Position numbers and translations under genes: made by a program
Notes under the pieces: generated by a model
Told to the model about the DNA's origin: nothing
What the model saw: the letters and a program-made list of their open reading frames with translations, nothing else
Databases searched by the model: none
Shown: piece by piece, positions 35,827-45,901 of the stretch
How the letters are laid out: each line of letters starts with the position of its first letter
How positions within the stretch are numbered: the stretch's first letter is position 1
NCBI RefSeq assembly: GCF_003610535.1
Contig: NZ_RAPN01000001.1
Coordinates: forward strand, 2,033,320-2,097,319
Length of the DNA: 64,000 bases
Direction of reading: 5' to 3'
Source of the DNA: Mangrovibacterium diazotrophicum
Lineage (GTDB): Bacteria > Bacteroidota > Bacteroidia > Bacteroidales > Prolixibacteraceae

Positions 35827-38800
35827 CTAATTGGTCTCCGTTTCGTATTTCTTATGCTTGCCGTAGGCTACAAGTATCAGTAAAATGAGTGCCAGGGCAG
35901 AGGCGTAAACCGCCCAATGTACACCATCAACACTCCCCTTTCCGTACGAGTGCATCCCGCTGAGGAAATAGTTAACACCGAAGTAGGTCATAAGTACTGA
36001 GCTGAAACCGATCACCGTTGCCACGTTGAAATTGAACCGCCCGCGCAACCCGGGTATAAACCGCATGTGAACGATGAAAGCGAAGATAATCACGGTAATC
36101 AAAGCCCAGGTTTCTTTCGGATCCCAGCCCCAATAACGGCCCCAGCTTTCGTTGGCCCAAACACCTCCGAGAAAAGTACCAATGGTCAACATATATAAGC
36201 CAAGTGTTGCCGACAATTCGCCTATTGTGGAAAGCTGGTCGGTAAAATGAAGGACATTCTTTTTGTTCTGTTCCCGCAGCAAAGCGTACAAAATGAGCAC
36301 CAGCATGCCCAGGAACGAACTAAGCCCGATAAAACCGTAACTGGCCGTAATGACCGCGACATGGATAAGCAGCCAATACGATTTCAAAACCGGAACCAAA
36401 TGCGTGATTTCGGGATTCATCCAATTCAAATGAGCCACAAACAGTGTAATCCCGGTCAGGAACGCGGCAGTCCCCAGCACCATCGGGTATTTGCGGCCAA
36501 AAATGATCCCGGCCAACATCGCCGCCCAGGCCACATAAATCATGGACTCGTAGCCGTTGCTCCACGGTGCATGCCCCGAAATGTACCAGCGAACAATTAG
36601 CCCGACGGTGTGTACCAGAAAAGCTAAAAAGATCAATCCACCAAAAGTGTATTTTACCGGATTGCTCACCGCCTTCTGTCTGAAAATATTCACCAAGAGG
36701 ATGGTCAGCAAACCAATTCCCAACAGCAAATACCAGGGAAATACTCTCTTGAATGGCTGATATTGATTGTAAAATAATTCGACTTCTTTTTTGCTATCGG
36801 AAGGCAGAATCTCTGCGCCGAACTTCTGCTGGAAATTGGCAATGGTTGCCATGATCTGCCGTGGCTGAATATCGCCACCGGGATTCAACGACTCGCGCAA
36901 CAATTTGAAACTGTTCGCTACAAACAGCGAATCCCCCCGCGGGTAGCCGGTTGGATTGCTGCCAACGGCATACCAGGCATCAGCGTGATTAACCGGCGGA
37001 AAGAAGGTGAAAAACTCGCCATTGAAGACCATAAAACAGATATTCACCCGCTCGTCGACAGCCAAATAATCTTTATCCAGCTGCGTGCGGAAAGCCGGCA
37101 TTTTATTGTAAGCAGCCTGTACCTGATCCAGAATCCGGTAATGACCTCCTTCGTCGAAAAAATCGACCACCGTTGCAAATTTATTGCCAATTCCCAACTC
37201 TGCTACCACTGACTTCTCCACCTTGACGATTGGAATCGTACGCCAAAAATCGGGATACAGGTTCATGCTCAACACAACTTCATCTGCCGATTTTCCTTCA
37301 AATGAAGATTTGCGGGTCAGTTTGCGCAGAATTTCATTGTTCAAAGTCGACATCGGCTCAATCCGACCGTCGTTACCGTGCACCCACAATTCGGAGAAAT
37401 CGCTCACCAAATCTTTGTCCAGTCCCGGAAGACCATTCAATGTCGCATTTTCCGCGCGGGCTGGTGAAGTAACAAACATCATCAAAACCACGATACCAGC
37501 GACACCCGCTTTATTTAAATCTTTCAGGTGACGAACCAAATATTGGAAATAAGAATGCTTGGCAAACAAGGCGATAATCATACCGATTGCCATCAGCAAA
37601 TAGCCCAAGTACGTAATTGCAGTTCCCCAAAAGTCTTTGTTTACCGAGAGCACGGTTCCCATCTCGTCCTGATCATAGGACGACTGGTAAAAGCGATACC
37701 CCCGGTATTTCAGGGTATTATTCATAAAAATCCGATAATTCTCATTCACCCCCTTTGTCTCATCTATCAACTTTATTTCGCTGGCAAACGATGAAGGGCT
37801 GTCGGAACCAATGTAACGATCCAACTGAAAATCGTCGAGGTAAAGCGAAAATGGCAGTTTAATCAATTCAGACCCGTAGGAGATTTTCAAAGGCGTGTTC
37901 CCCACCTTGTAAGTCAACGGATCGCCAACTTGTCCCGAACGTCCAAACACATTCAAGGTCGCCATCCGATCGCCGTCAGAAACTTCTAAAATCACCACAT
38001 CTTCTGTCGAATTCCCCTGGCTATCCTTGCTAACGCGAACCAAGGCATGCGGGTAAAATTTCTTCACCAACATTAAGTAATTGTCGAACGCATAGAGGTG
38101 CATCGGCAAAACCGGCTGCCGGCTTCCGGCGGCCATTGGGATGGGCTCCGATCCGGTCATGCTACGAATCTCCAAATCGCGATCTGTTGTAATATATAAA
38201 TCATCACCATCCTGATCAAAATGGATGTTCGCTTCGGGGCTGAAACCAACCGTCATTCCCCCGAGATTCACCGTTTCGCCGGGCTTGAACAAAAAAGGTT
38301 GCATGCCCTGCCCCGCCGAAACAACAAAATCAACCATCGGCTCGCCCGACGGATGATCGACCGGTGTTTTCACCGCATTCTTTACAAAGCCTACTGATTT
38401 TAGTTTAATCCTGTGCCCTTCAACCTCAACCGACTGGCTGTAATTCCCCGACCGAAGTTCCGAAAACAACACCTTCGTTTTCAACTTCTTATCCGGCGTT
38501 TCAATGGTCAGGTAAGTATCAGTAGACACGATCGAGTTGGAACTGTGTCCCTCGCGGATGTGCATCACGCCCTCGAAACTAATATAGCGGGTAATGGCTG
38601 CACCAATCACAATTATGACAAAGGAAATATGAAAAAGCCCGACTACAATTTTGCGCCGGGTATACATTTTATAGCGAAGAAAATTCACCAGGAGGCTGAA
38701 GCCGAGTAGCAACAAAACCAACTCGAACCAATGCGTATTGTAAATAATGCTTTTGGCAGCCTCGGTTCCGTAGCTACTTTCGGTAAACGTAGCCACCGCC

Positions 38801-38874
38801 ATAGAGATCGCAAAAACCAACAGCAAAAATCCCATAAACGGCATGGACGTCAGGAACTGATAGATTTTTTTCAT
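35827..38874 (-). CDS. ccsBA: Cytochrome c biogenesis protein, ResB-CcsA (CcsBA) fusion
   Basis: 1015 residues, the system II heme exporter / cytochrome c synthetase fused into one chain. The N-terminal ResB (CcsB) part has three helices near 13-95 and one near 415-440, with a large beta-rich periplasmic loop between. A further hydrophobic segment near 460-478, ending TSPARA, is followed by a periplasmic stretch of about 225 residues. The C-terminal CcsA part (about 705-1015) has many helices and the heme-handling WWD motif WGRYWGWDPKETWALI (about 911-926). It attaches heme to c-type cytochromes outside the inner membrane. No cytochrome gene is adjacent. Confidence 0.94.
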   Translation of the reverse strand: MKKIYQFLTSMPFMGFLLLVFAISMAVATFTESSYGTEAAKSIIYNTHWFELVLLLLGFSLLVNFLRYKMYTRRKIVVGLFHISFVIIVIGAAITRYISFEGVMHIREGHSSNSIVSTDTYLTIETPDKKLKTKVLFSELRSGNYSQSVEVEGHRIKLKSVGFVKNAVKTPVDHPSGEPMVDFVVSAGQGMQPFLFKPGETVNLGGMTVGFSPEANIHFDQDGDDLYITTDRDLEIRSMTGSEPIPMAAGSRQPVLPMHLYAFDNYLMLVKKFYPHALVRVSKDSQGNSTEDVVILEVSDGDRMATLNVFGRSGQVGDPLTYKVGNTPLKISYGSELIKLPFSLYLDDFQLDRYIGSDSPSSFASEIKLIDETKGVNENYRIFMNNTLKYRGYRFYQSSYDQDEMGTVLSVNKDFWGTAITYLGYLLMAIGMIIALFAKHSYFQYLVRHLKDLNKAGVAGIVVLMMFVTSPARAENATLNGLPGLDKDLVSDFSELWVHGNDGRIEPMSTLNNEILRKLTRKSSFEGKSADEVVLSMNLYPDFWRTIPIVKVEKSVVAELGIGNKFATVVDFFDEGGHYRILDQVQAAYNKMPAFRTQLDKDYLAVDERVNICFMVFNGEFFTFFPPVNHADAWYAVGSNPTGYPRGDSLFVANSFKLLRESLNPGGDIQPRQIMATIANFQQKFGAEILPSDSKKEVELFYNQYQPFKRVFPWYLLLGIGLLTILLVNIFRQKAVSNPVKYTFGGLIFLAFLVHTVGLIVRWYISGHAPWSNGYESMIYVAWAAMLAGIIFGRKYPMVLGTAAFLTGITLFVAHLNWMNPEITHLVPVLKSYWLLIHVAVITASYGFIGLSSFLGMLVLILYALLREQNKKNVLHFTDQLSTIGELSATLGLYMLTIGTFLGGVWANESWGRYWGWDPKETWALITVIIFAFIVHMRFIPGLRGRFNFNVATVIGFSSVLMTYFGVNYFLSGMHSYGKGSVDGVHWAVYASALALILLILVAYGKHKKYETETN

Positions 38875-39197
38875 AAGGGTTGATATTTATTGGGATGAAA
38901 ATAACATTTTTGATTTCAACATAAAAAAGCGGGCAGTTCAGCACGCTTCAAGTTAAACAGTTTTTTACCGCTTTAGTTGACAAGCTTTTTTAGTTCACAG
39001 CCCAAAAGCTTTTCCGTCATACATAGAAACCGGCAACAGCCTTGTTCCAATGCCTATCAGCTATTCAGAAAACCGAGTCCTTATGTTTTAAAACTTGTAA
39101 ACAGAAGGAAACAGGCAAACCAATTTTCAGAAATTTGCTTTTATTGTACCTTTTTATTGTCAATGTAGAATTGGCGTGAAAGACAAAATGAAAAACC
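38875..39197. other. Divergent intergenic region, no gene seen
   Basis: 323 AT-rich bases between ccsBA (minus) and malQ (plus). A near-consensus -7 box TACCTTTT at 39147-39154 may serve malQ; no good -33 match was found. No coding or structured RNA signal is seen. Confidence 0.5.
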
Positions 39198-41918
39198 ATG
39201 AGACTTACATTTAATCTGCACTACTATACCACCCTTGGTCAACAGATTTTTTTATCCGGTTCGTATGATGAATTGGGCGCTTGGGATCCTTTCAAAACAA
39301 TCCCGCTGGAAAGCAAGCCCAATGGGTTCTGGGAAATTTCCCTAGATTTGCAACCGTCGGACGAACGGCTGGAATACAAATACTTCATGCTCGACACCAG
39401 TGGTAACAAACACTGGGAATGGGGCAACAACCATTTTATCGACTTAAAAAGTCATCCCCAACACGATTTTTACATTGCGGATAAGTGGAACAACCCTTCG
39501 CCGGCAGAAAAAATCCTGTACAAAGCCTCGTTTCAGAACGTCATCATGAAACCGGGAAAAAACAAAGCGCCGATTGCTGATTTGGAAGATGACCGCATTT
39601 TTCAACTCCGCATCCGTGTTCCGCGAATCGGAGGCAACTACAAAGTATGTGTTCTCGGAAATCAGAATCAAATGGGGAACTGGGACCGGGCCAAACCGCT
39701 GATACTTGAATGCGGCGATGATTTCCCGGTCTGGTCGGGCCAAATCAATCTGGATGAACTGCACTTTCCGATTCACTATAAATTTGGCATTTGGGATGTC
39801 AGGGAAGAGAAAATCGCAACTTTGGAAGAAGGTTTTGACCGGGAACTTGCCGGAATACCGGAGTTACCAGGCCGGGTTGTTTTCGTGAAAACCGACCGGA
39901 ATTTTCGCTACCCTTTGGGAAACTGGAAGGGTGCCGGTGTGGCCGTTCCGGTATTTTCGCTTCGAAGCGGAAATAGTTTTGGATCCGGCGATTTTACCGA
40001 CCTGATCGACTTTATCGACTGGGCAAAATCAGTCGGCATGAAGATGGTTCAGGTGCTGCCCGTCAACGAAACGGTAGCCTCACACAACTGGCTCGACTCC
40101 TACCCTTACAAATCGATTTCCGTGATGGCTCTTCATCCGATCTACCTGAACCTGGATAAAATCGGGCGTCTCAACGATCCCAAATTGATGGAGGAATTTG
40201 CAGCCCATCAGGAGCAGTTGAATCAGGAGATCCATGTTGATTATCCGGAAGTACACCGCCTAAAATCGCGCTACTACAAACTGATTTTTGATCAGGATGG
40301 CGAGAAGCTTTTCAACTCGAACAGTTTCAAACAATTCTTCCGCGCCAATAAAGACTGGCTGGTTCCTTACGCTGCTTTTGTTTATTTGCGCGATCAGTTC
40401 AAAACACCGGATTTCCGCCAATGGGGGGACTTCCGACGATATGACCGCTATAAAATTGAGGCACTGAGTGAGCCCGGTGCTCCGACCCGCGACGATGTTG
40501 TTGTGCACTATTTCATTCAATACCACCTGGACAAACAATTGAAAGAAGCGGCCAACCACGCCCGGAAAAACGGCATTATCTTGAAAGGCGATATCCCGAT
40601 TGGCATCAGTCCGAACAGTGTTGAAGCCTGGACGGAGCCACACCTTTTCAACCTGGACTCGCAAGCCGGTGCCCCCCCGGACGATTTTGCCGTGAAAGGA
40701 CAAAACTGGGGATTCCCAACCTACAACTGGGAGGAAATGGCGAAAGACAATTACAGCTGGTGGGTTCGTAGAATGCAAAAAATGACGGATTATTTCGACA
40801 CCTACCGCATTGACCACATCCTCGGATTCTTCCGAATTTGGGAAGTACCAAGCGATTCAGTTGAAGCGCTGCTGGGACATTTCAACCCGGCCCTGCCATT
40901 ATCGGCTGAAGAAATTGAAAGCCACGGCATCCGATTCGATTACGAACGTTTCACCCAACCGTACATCCGCCATCATTTGCTGGTTGAGCGATTTGGCGAA
41001 GAAACAGAACAAATTATCGCGCAATATCTCGATGATTTGAACAATCAGAAATACCGGTTAAAAGAACAATTCGATACGCAACAAAAAATCAACACTCATT
41101 TCCTGAAGGGGATTGAAGAAGAAGATCTGGACGATGAGAAACGGAAAATCCGCGACGGGCTTTTCGACCTGGCAGCCAACGTTATTTTGGTGAGTACGGG
41201 CTACAACCAGTGGCACCCAAGAATCTCCATGACCAAAACCAGCTCGTTTGATGAATTGGATTACTGGACCAAGGAGCGATTGACAGAAATCTACAACAAC
41301 TATTTCTACAAACGCCACGAGGAATTTTGGTACGCTAAAGGCATGGAAAAACTACCAGCGATAACAACGGTTGGCGACCTGTTGGTTTGCGGCGAAGATT
41401 TGGGCATGATCCCGGCCTGCGTACCGAAAGCAATGGACGAGTTAAATATCCTGAGCCTGGAGATACAGCGAATGCCCAAAGACCCGAATAAAAAGTTCGC
41501 GCATCCGGCCGATGCTCCGTACCTGTCGGTTTGCACAACGTCGACCCACGACATGTCGACCATCCGCGGATGGTGGGAAGAGGATCGTGCCAAAACACAA
41601 CTTTTCTACAACCAGGAACTGGGCAACTGGGGAGCAGCTCCCTACTTTGCCGAGCCCGAGATTTGCCAGCAAATCGTCACCCAGCATTTGTATTCACCGG
41701 CCATGTGGGTCACCCTTCCTATTCAGGATTTGTTGGCAATGGACAGTGAATTGCGCTGGGACGAAACGCAGCAGGAACAAATCAACCTGCCGGCCAACGT
41801 TCGGCACAAGTGGCGCTTCCGCATGAAGCAAAGCATTGACGAACTGAAAAAGGCGGACAAGTTCAACGAATTGCTCCGTTCGTTAATTAAATCAACCGGT
41901 AGAAATTCAGACTATTAA
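39198..41918 (+). CDS. malQ: 4-alpha-glucanotransferase with two N-terminal starch-binding domains
   Basis: 906 residues. Two CBM20-type modules come first: about 1-115 (ETYxP-like GSYDELGAWDP) and about 130-235 (VLGNQNQMGNWDRAKPL). The GH77 catalytic region follows (about 255-890) with FSLRSGNSFGSGDFTDL, FIQYHLDKQL, KGDIPIGISPNSVEAW, TYRIDHILGFFRIWE (catalytic Asp region) and VCGEDLGMIPACV. The architecture matches plant DPE2 and Bacteroidota MalQ. It transfers glucan segments between oligosaccharides, helping to use maltose and glycogen. No glycogen gene is adjacent; a terminator follows. Confidence 0.95.
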   Translation: MRLTFNLHYYTTLGQQIFLSGSYDELGAWDPFKTIPLESKPNGFWEISLDLQPSDERLEYKYFMLDTSGNKHWEWGNNHFIDLKSHPQHDFYIADKWNNPSPAEKILYKASFQNVIMKPGKNKAPIADLEDDRIFQLRIRVPRIGGNYKVCVLGNQNQMGNWDRAKPLILECGDDFPVWSGQINLDELHFPIHYKFGIWDVREEKIATLEEGFDRELAGIPELPGRVVFVKTDRNFRYPLGNWKGAGVAVPVFSLRSGNSFGSGDFTDLIDFIDWAKSVGMKMVQVLPVNETVASHNWLDSYPYKSISVMALHPIYLNLDKIGRLNDPKLMEEFAAHQEQLNQEIHVDYPEVHRLKSRYYKLIFDQDGEKLFNSNSFKQFFRANKDWLVPYAAFVYLRDQFKTPDFRQWGDFRRYDRYKIEALSEPGAPTRDDVVVHYFIQYHLDKQLKEAANHARKNGIILKGDIPIGISPNSVEAWTEPHLFNLDSQAGAPPDDFAVKGQNWGFPTYNWEEMAKDNYSWWVRRMQKMTDYFDTYRIDHILGFFRIWEVPSDSVEALLGHFNPALPLSAEEIESHGIRFDYERFTQPYIRHHLLVERFGEETEQIIAQYLDDLNNQKYRLKEQFDTQQKINTHFLKGIEEEDLDDEKRKIRDGLFDLAANVILVSTGYNQWHPRISMTKTSSFDELDYWTKERLTEIYNNYFYKRHEEFWYAKGMEKLPAITTVGDLLVCGEDLGMIPACVPKAMDELNILSLEIQRMPKDPNKKFAHPADAPYLSVCTTSTHDMSTIRGWWEEDRAKTQLFYNQELGNWGAAPYFAEPEICQQIVTQHLYSPAMWVTLPIQDLLAMDSELRWDETQQEQINLPANVRHKWRFRMKQSIDELKKADKFNELLRSLIKSTGRNSDY

Positions 41919-41932
41919 CCGACTTAAAATAA

Positions 41933-41964
41933 ACAGAGGGCCTTGCCAACGCGAAGCCCTCTGT
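41933..41964. terminator. Bidirectional terminator between malQ and the PNGase F-like gene
   Basis: A 9-bp stem (ACAGAGGGC / GCCCTCTGT, 14-nt loop) lies 14 bases past malQ; TTTATTTT follows on the minus strand and TCTTAT on the plus. Confidence 0.7.
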
Positions 41965-42000
41965 TCTTATAATGATTCAGGGATTTACACCCGAAAAGAT

Positions 42001-43716
42001 TTATTCTTCAATCTCGCCGATAAAGACACCAGACACATTCCAGGCACTGAACATGTTCCCTTCTCTTTCCCCTAACGGGATGTACACTTTGATACTGTGT
42101 TTTCCGGGAGTCAAGTTATCCACCGGCGTAAAATACGGGTGCGAAACTGTTCCGGGACACCAACCAGAGCGGCTATAATCAGACGATGACAAACCGTTCC
42201 AGAAATTACCCGAAGCCGGGTTTGAAGCGCGGTAAGTTCCACAATCAACTCGCCAGGGCGTGAAACTGAAGAACGGCTGATTATCGATGAAAAGCTCATT
42301 CTTTTTAGGCACAAACTCGTCGCCGCCACCCCAGCCACCATGACCGGTTGTGATGTAACGGAAAGTCACATTTTTAACTCCCGCAGGAACTTCGAAGTCC
42401 ACCGTAAGCGTATCGCTGGCAAACATGGTTCCATATTCCTGACCTGCCATTTCCATCACGTTGGTTGTATTGAAAACCGGCTGCACCCAATATTTTTTAG
42501 CAGGCTTTTCCGAAACTTCCTGTTCATTCAGGTAATATTTCAGATTCAGGCTCACTTTGTGCCCGCCACCGTCGTAGTTGCCAACAAACACACCTATCCA
42601 GCATTCGTTTTGAAGCACCGGCAGGAAGTCGCTCACATCTTCTTTGTAAGTCACCGAGTCCGCCCAGGCAATACCAACATCACGCTTGTCATTAAAATGA
42701 TGAACACCAAAAGGTGTAAAGAAACGCATCAGTTCGATCAGCGGATCAAAGTCATTGGTTTCGACGACACCCTGATAAACTTTACCTTCTTTGCTGGTGT
42801 ATTTCGGCAGCGAATCAACGCCGTATTTCAATCCATCGAGGAAGCTTTGCGTTTTGTCAACAGGAACAACAAAAACAGATCCCGTACGGTCGTAGGCATC
42901 ACCATTCGATTGCTCGGTCACTTCGGCAAAGATAGACGTGCCATCCGGTACCTGTGGCAGTTTCACGCGTTTCAACACAACCGTACCACCTGCAAAACGA
43001 TACAGGGAATCAGTGTATTCCCCTTCTGGATTTTCAATTTTACCACCCCAATTAATTTGTTGCTTTTTGAAAACCGGCACTTCTTTTACGAAAGCATCTG
43101 CTAACCGACGGCTGAATTCGACGTCATCAACACCAATTCCCATATCAGCAGGTATCATTTCGGGAACTTTCTTTTTTCGATAAAAATCGATGTTTGTTGC
43201 TTCCCATCCCGAATTGCCGTTGCGAACATACCGCATGACCACCGCTCCCGGGAAAGGGAAATACAGCATCGGTGTTGCCTGCAAACCAGTCTTGGTGGTT
43301 ACCCACAATTCAATTTTATTGGAAAATGAAGTGCCAACATACTTTTGGCATTTGTAACCCAAAATTTTCACCGGGTCTCCTTCGGGCTCAAAGCCTTTGA
43401 GCGATCGAAAACGATTCGTTGTAAAATAGCTTTGGCCATCCATGAAGGTAGCCTGACGAATGATAACTGAATCCGGATATGCCAGGTAATTCACCTGTTG
43501 GGGTACTTCCGGGATCAAATTCTTCCCCGACTGATCGACCCAACTTTTGGCAATACTATCCGTGTATTCGACAATCAATTTGTCGCTGTTTGAATCAACC
43601 TCGCCATTGCGCCAGGCGGAATATTCAATTCGTCCACTCTTATCAACTGTTATGCCCATCGCATAGCCGAGGGTACAAACCCCAATCAGCAGCAATAAAA
43701 TTCCTTTTCTGTACAT
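42001..43716 (-). CDS. Secreted protein with PNGase F-like C-terminal region
   Basis: 571 residues from ATG 43716 (MYRKGILLLLIGVCTLGYAMG, signal peptide); the longer frame from 43767 is not needed. The N-terminal part (about 20-190) resembles GLPGLI-type secreted domains (YKCQKYVGTSFSNKIELWVT). The C-terminal two thirds has paired beta-jellyroll features of peptide-N-glycosidase F: ITTGHGGWGGGDEFVPKKN, WRVDCGTYRASNP and the SRSGWCPG block that mirrors the NWCPG of PNGase F. PNGase F removes N-linked glycans from glycoproteins. The family is likely; the activity is not certain, as I could not align catalytic Asp / Glu residues. Confidence 0.8.
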   Translation of the reverse strand: MYRKGILLLLIGVCTLGYAMGITVDKSGRIEYSAWRNGEVDSNSDKLIVEYTDSIAKSWVDQSGKNLIPEVPQQVNYLAYPDSVIIRQATFMDGQSYFTTNRFRSLKGFEPEGDPVKILGYKCQKYVGTSFSNKIELWVTTKTGLQATPMLYFPFPGAVVMRYVRNGNSGWEATNIDFYRKKKVPEMIPADMGIGVDDVEFSRRLADAFVKEVPVFKKQQINWGGKIENPEGEYTDSLYRFAGGTVVLKRVKLPQVPDGTSIFAEVTEQSNGDAYDRTGSVFVVPVDKTQSFLDGLKYGVDSLPKYTSKEGKVYQGVVETNDFDPLIELMRFFTPFGVHHFNDKRDVGIAWADSVTYKEDVSDFLPVLQNECWIGVFVGNYDGGGHKVSLNLKYYLNEQEVSEKPAKKYWVQPVFNTTNVMEMAGQEYGTMFASDTLTVDFEVPAGVKNVTFRYITTGHGGWGGGDEFVPKKNELFIDNQPFFSFTPWRVDCGTYRASNPASGNFWNGLSSSDYSRSGWCPGTVSHPYFTPVDNLTPGKHSIKVYIPLGEREGNMFSAWNVSGVFIGEIEE

Positions 43717-43869
43717 CGTATTTAATTTGTTCGCTCTAAAAATAACTGAAAGCTTGCAAACATTCAATTACAAAAAAAGGAGAAGTCGGACATTATTGAA
43801 ATGATCAGCAAAAAAGCGAGTTCTATTGAGCGCTCTATTGAGATTCATTTAAGGTGACACACTCAATAG

Positions 43870-44772
43870 CTAAAGGTTGAAAATATAGCCCAAAGAAATC
43901 CGGAAGTAGGAAGAATTGGAGTACGATTCGCCGTCGCCGATGGTTTGCGGCAGGTTGTAATTATAGGAAACTTCGAGGTCGAAGCTCTTCCAGCTCAGGC
44001 TTACAGGCAACTGCAGCTGGATATTCAGCAGACCAAACACATCCTTGTAATAAGTTGAAACTTCCGTTTGGGTAATTTCGTCAACATAAGCCTCGTTCAG
44101 CAAAAACTCAGCAGCTTCGGATCCCCAAAACAAACTGACCTCCGGCTCCAGTCGCAGGTAGTCGTAACGGCTAAATTTGATTAAATTCAGATAGGCATAA
44201 ACATCCCAGGACAGTTGTTGTCCGAATTCCTGGCCCATCAATAACGAACCATCCAGGCGGGTTCCCAATGATTTCGATTTAAGCGTGATGCCCGCATTCA
44301 GACTTGAATTGTACAAGGCATCGAAATCGGGATCGTCAACATTAAACAGGAAATAATCCAGGGAAGCGCGATAGCGTAAAAACTTGATTTTTTTGAATCC
44401 TTTGCCAAAGCCGGCGCTGAAAACTGTTGTTCGGTAACCGGGATCGAGCTGACTGTACCAACTACCGGAAACCCCGGCAAAAAAACCGATTGAGTGCATG
44501 TAGTACAATTGTCCGGAAAAGTTATACTGATCGGTCCCGATTTCGCGTCCAGCGAAATACGTTTTGCTGTTGTAGTTAGCACCGGCGTACAGAAACTGGA
44601 AATTCTTTTTCCCGCTAAAAAGATCGTACAATTCATCGTCGCCGAACAGCACATCACTTAAAAGAGAATCGATCCTTGTAAACCGATCCTTCTCCAGAAT
44701 ATCTGTTCGTTGGGCGATTGCCGGCAACACCAGTACAAATACTAACCCGATCAATAAACCAATTCGTTTCAT
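43870..44772 (-). CDS. Outer-membrane beta-barrel protein, family unknown
   Basis: 300 residues with a signal peptide (MKRIGLLIGLVFVLVLPAIAQ). After an acidic stretch near 22-45, the remainder is a regular series of amphipathic strands (NFQFLYAGANYNSKTYFAG, YNFSGQLYYMHSIGFFAGV) ending in YFRISLGYIFNL, a typical barrel C-terminus. No known family is recognised. It lies 153 bases from the PNGase-like gene on the same strand; a gap with repeated CTATTGAG words separates them. Confidence 0.65.
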   Translation of the reverse strand: MKRIGLLIGLVFVLVLPAIAQRTDILEKDRFTRIDSLLSDVLFGDDELYDLFSGKKNFQFLYAGANYNSKTYFAGREIGTDQYNFSGQLYYMHSIGFFAGVSGSWYSQLDPGYRTTVFSAGFGKGFKKIKFLRYRASLDYFLFNVDDPDFDALYNSSLNAGITLKSKSLGTRLDGSLLMGQEFGQQLSWDVYAYLNLIKFSRYDYLRLEPEVSLFWGSEAAEFLLNEAYVDEITQTEVSTYYKDVFGLLNIQLQLPVSLSWKSFDLEVSYNYNLPQTIGDGESYSNSSYFRISLGYIFNL

Positions 44773-44885
44773 CTCGCCTACTGTTTAAATGTCATCCCAC
44801 ATTTCGATATGTTGATTCCTTAGGAGCCTCAAAAAGTCTGCGTCCCGGCAGACTCATTCTTCATAGTAATTCAACATTGAAAAAA

Positions 44886-44913
44886 GATGAAGCCACCAAT
44901 CGGCGGCTCCATC
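44886..44913 (-). terminator. Terminator of the Gln-rich protein gene
   Basis: A 12-bp stem with G-U pairs and a 4-base loop is followed on the minus strand by TTTTTTC, 11 bases past the stop. Confidence 0.75.
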
Positions 44914-44924
44914 ATCAGTAAAGA

Positions 44925-45596
44925 TTAGTTTCCCCCTTTACCGTTGCCATTACCACTGCCGCTTCCCCCGGCATTTTCAGATCCCTGTTGCTTCGCTTCT
45001 TGTTGTGCTGCCTCTTGAGCTTGTTCCTGAGCCTGTTCCTGACTTTGTTGTCCTATCTGCTGACGAACTTGTTCCTGAGCAGCTGTCGCATTCTCGCAAG
45101 TTTCGCTTTGTCTCAGCTGTTGACGAGCTTGTTTCATTTGCTCGCTGCTGATGCTACTGCGGAATTGCTGACGATTTTCTTCACGAATTTGCTGTTGCGC
45201 TTGTACCATTTCCAATTGTTCTTCGGAAAGCGTTGCCATCAGCGCTTCGCGTTTTTGTTCGCGGGTCATTTCTGTGTTTTCCAGAATCGCCATTTGTTCT
45301 TCGGTCAGGGTTGCCCTGAACGAATTGCGAAACTGTTGTGCACTTTCCTGATTTGCCTCCATCAGAGTCACCTGTTCGTCGGTCAGGTTAACATTCAAAC
45401 GATCACGGGTTTGAAGTTTATCCTGGTCTTGATCCTGATCTGGTTTCGTCTCATCACAAGATCCGTCTTTCAACTGGTCTTTTGTCTGCAGTTTAGTTTG
45501 ATCCTGGATGGGTGTTTCGGTTTGAGCAAAAGCTGCGGGAGCAGTAAACATGATTGCTAAAACCAATGATGCGATTGTGCGTGCGATTGTTTTCAT
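44925..45596 (-). CDS. Secreted Gln/Glu-rich helical protein
   Basis: 223 residues with a signal peptide (MKTIARTIASLVLAIMFTAPAAFAQ). The mature chain is very rich in Gln, Glu, Asp and Lys. Spy-like repeats of the type LTxEQMxxxxxNxEMTREQKREAL run over about 70-150, and EQAQEQAQEAAQQEAKQQG precedes a Gly/Ser/Asn tail (GGSGSGNGNGKGGN). It is probably a periplasmic extended helical protein, perhaps chaperone-like; function unproven. The neighbouring TonB receptor carries a similar Gly/Ser/Asn-rich stretch. Confidence 0.7.
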   Translation of the reverse strand: MKTIARTIASLVLAIMFTAPAAFAQTETPIQDQTKLQTKDQLKDGSCDETKPDQDQDQDKLQTRDRLNVNLTDEQVTLMEANQESAQQFRNSFRATLTEEQMAILENTEMTREQKREALMATLSEEQLEMVQAQQQIREENRQQFRSSISSEQMKQARQQLRQSETCENATAAQEQVRQQIGQQSQEQAQEQAQEAAQQEAKQQGSENAGGSGSGNGNGKGGN

Positions 45597-45901
45597 AACT
45601 TATTCCTTTTAATATTTTACTGATTCAATTCCGAATGCTAACCGCACAAAAGTTCGTTTACCCTACCTTTGGTTAAAAATTTTGCAAAATTTTATTTTTG
45701 AGTGGGTGAGAAGGCTGAAAATGAGATGGGAAGATTCGACTGGGCGGAATTTATGCAACGATTAGACTTCAGGAAAACACATCCTAAAGATTTGTCTAAC
45801 GTCATCCCGAATTCGTTTCGGAATCTTTCTCTAAAATGGAAGAGATGCAGAAACCGTGTCTGACGCCAGGCAGGAAGTCCAGCATGACGAAACAGAGCTG
45901 A
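45597..45901. other. Intergenic region with a degenerate dispersed-type repeat
   Basis: 305 bases. The proximal part is the promoter area of the Gln-rich gene. At 45801-45890 lies an imperfect inverted repeat (GTCATCCCGAA ... TCCAGCATGAC); see the separate repeat entry. No gene is seen. Confidence 0.5.
45801..45890. repeat. Imperfect inverted repeat resembling a dispersed palindromic element
   Basis: Ends GTCATCCCGAA and TCCAGCATGAC are complementary at 8 of 11 positions, and a short CCGAA / TTCGG hairpin lies inside. The GTCATnCnGnA word is familiar from short dispersed repeats in Bacteroidota genomes, but copy number cannot be judged from one window. Confidence 0.4.

Noticed and set aside
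43822-43869. Repeated CTATTGAG words after the barrel gene at 43870
   Set aside because: Two direct copies and one inverted copy allow an 8-bp stem, but there is no T-run and the bases are too few to call a regulatory element.
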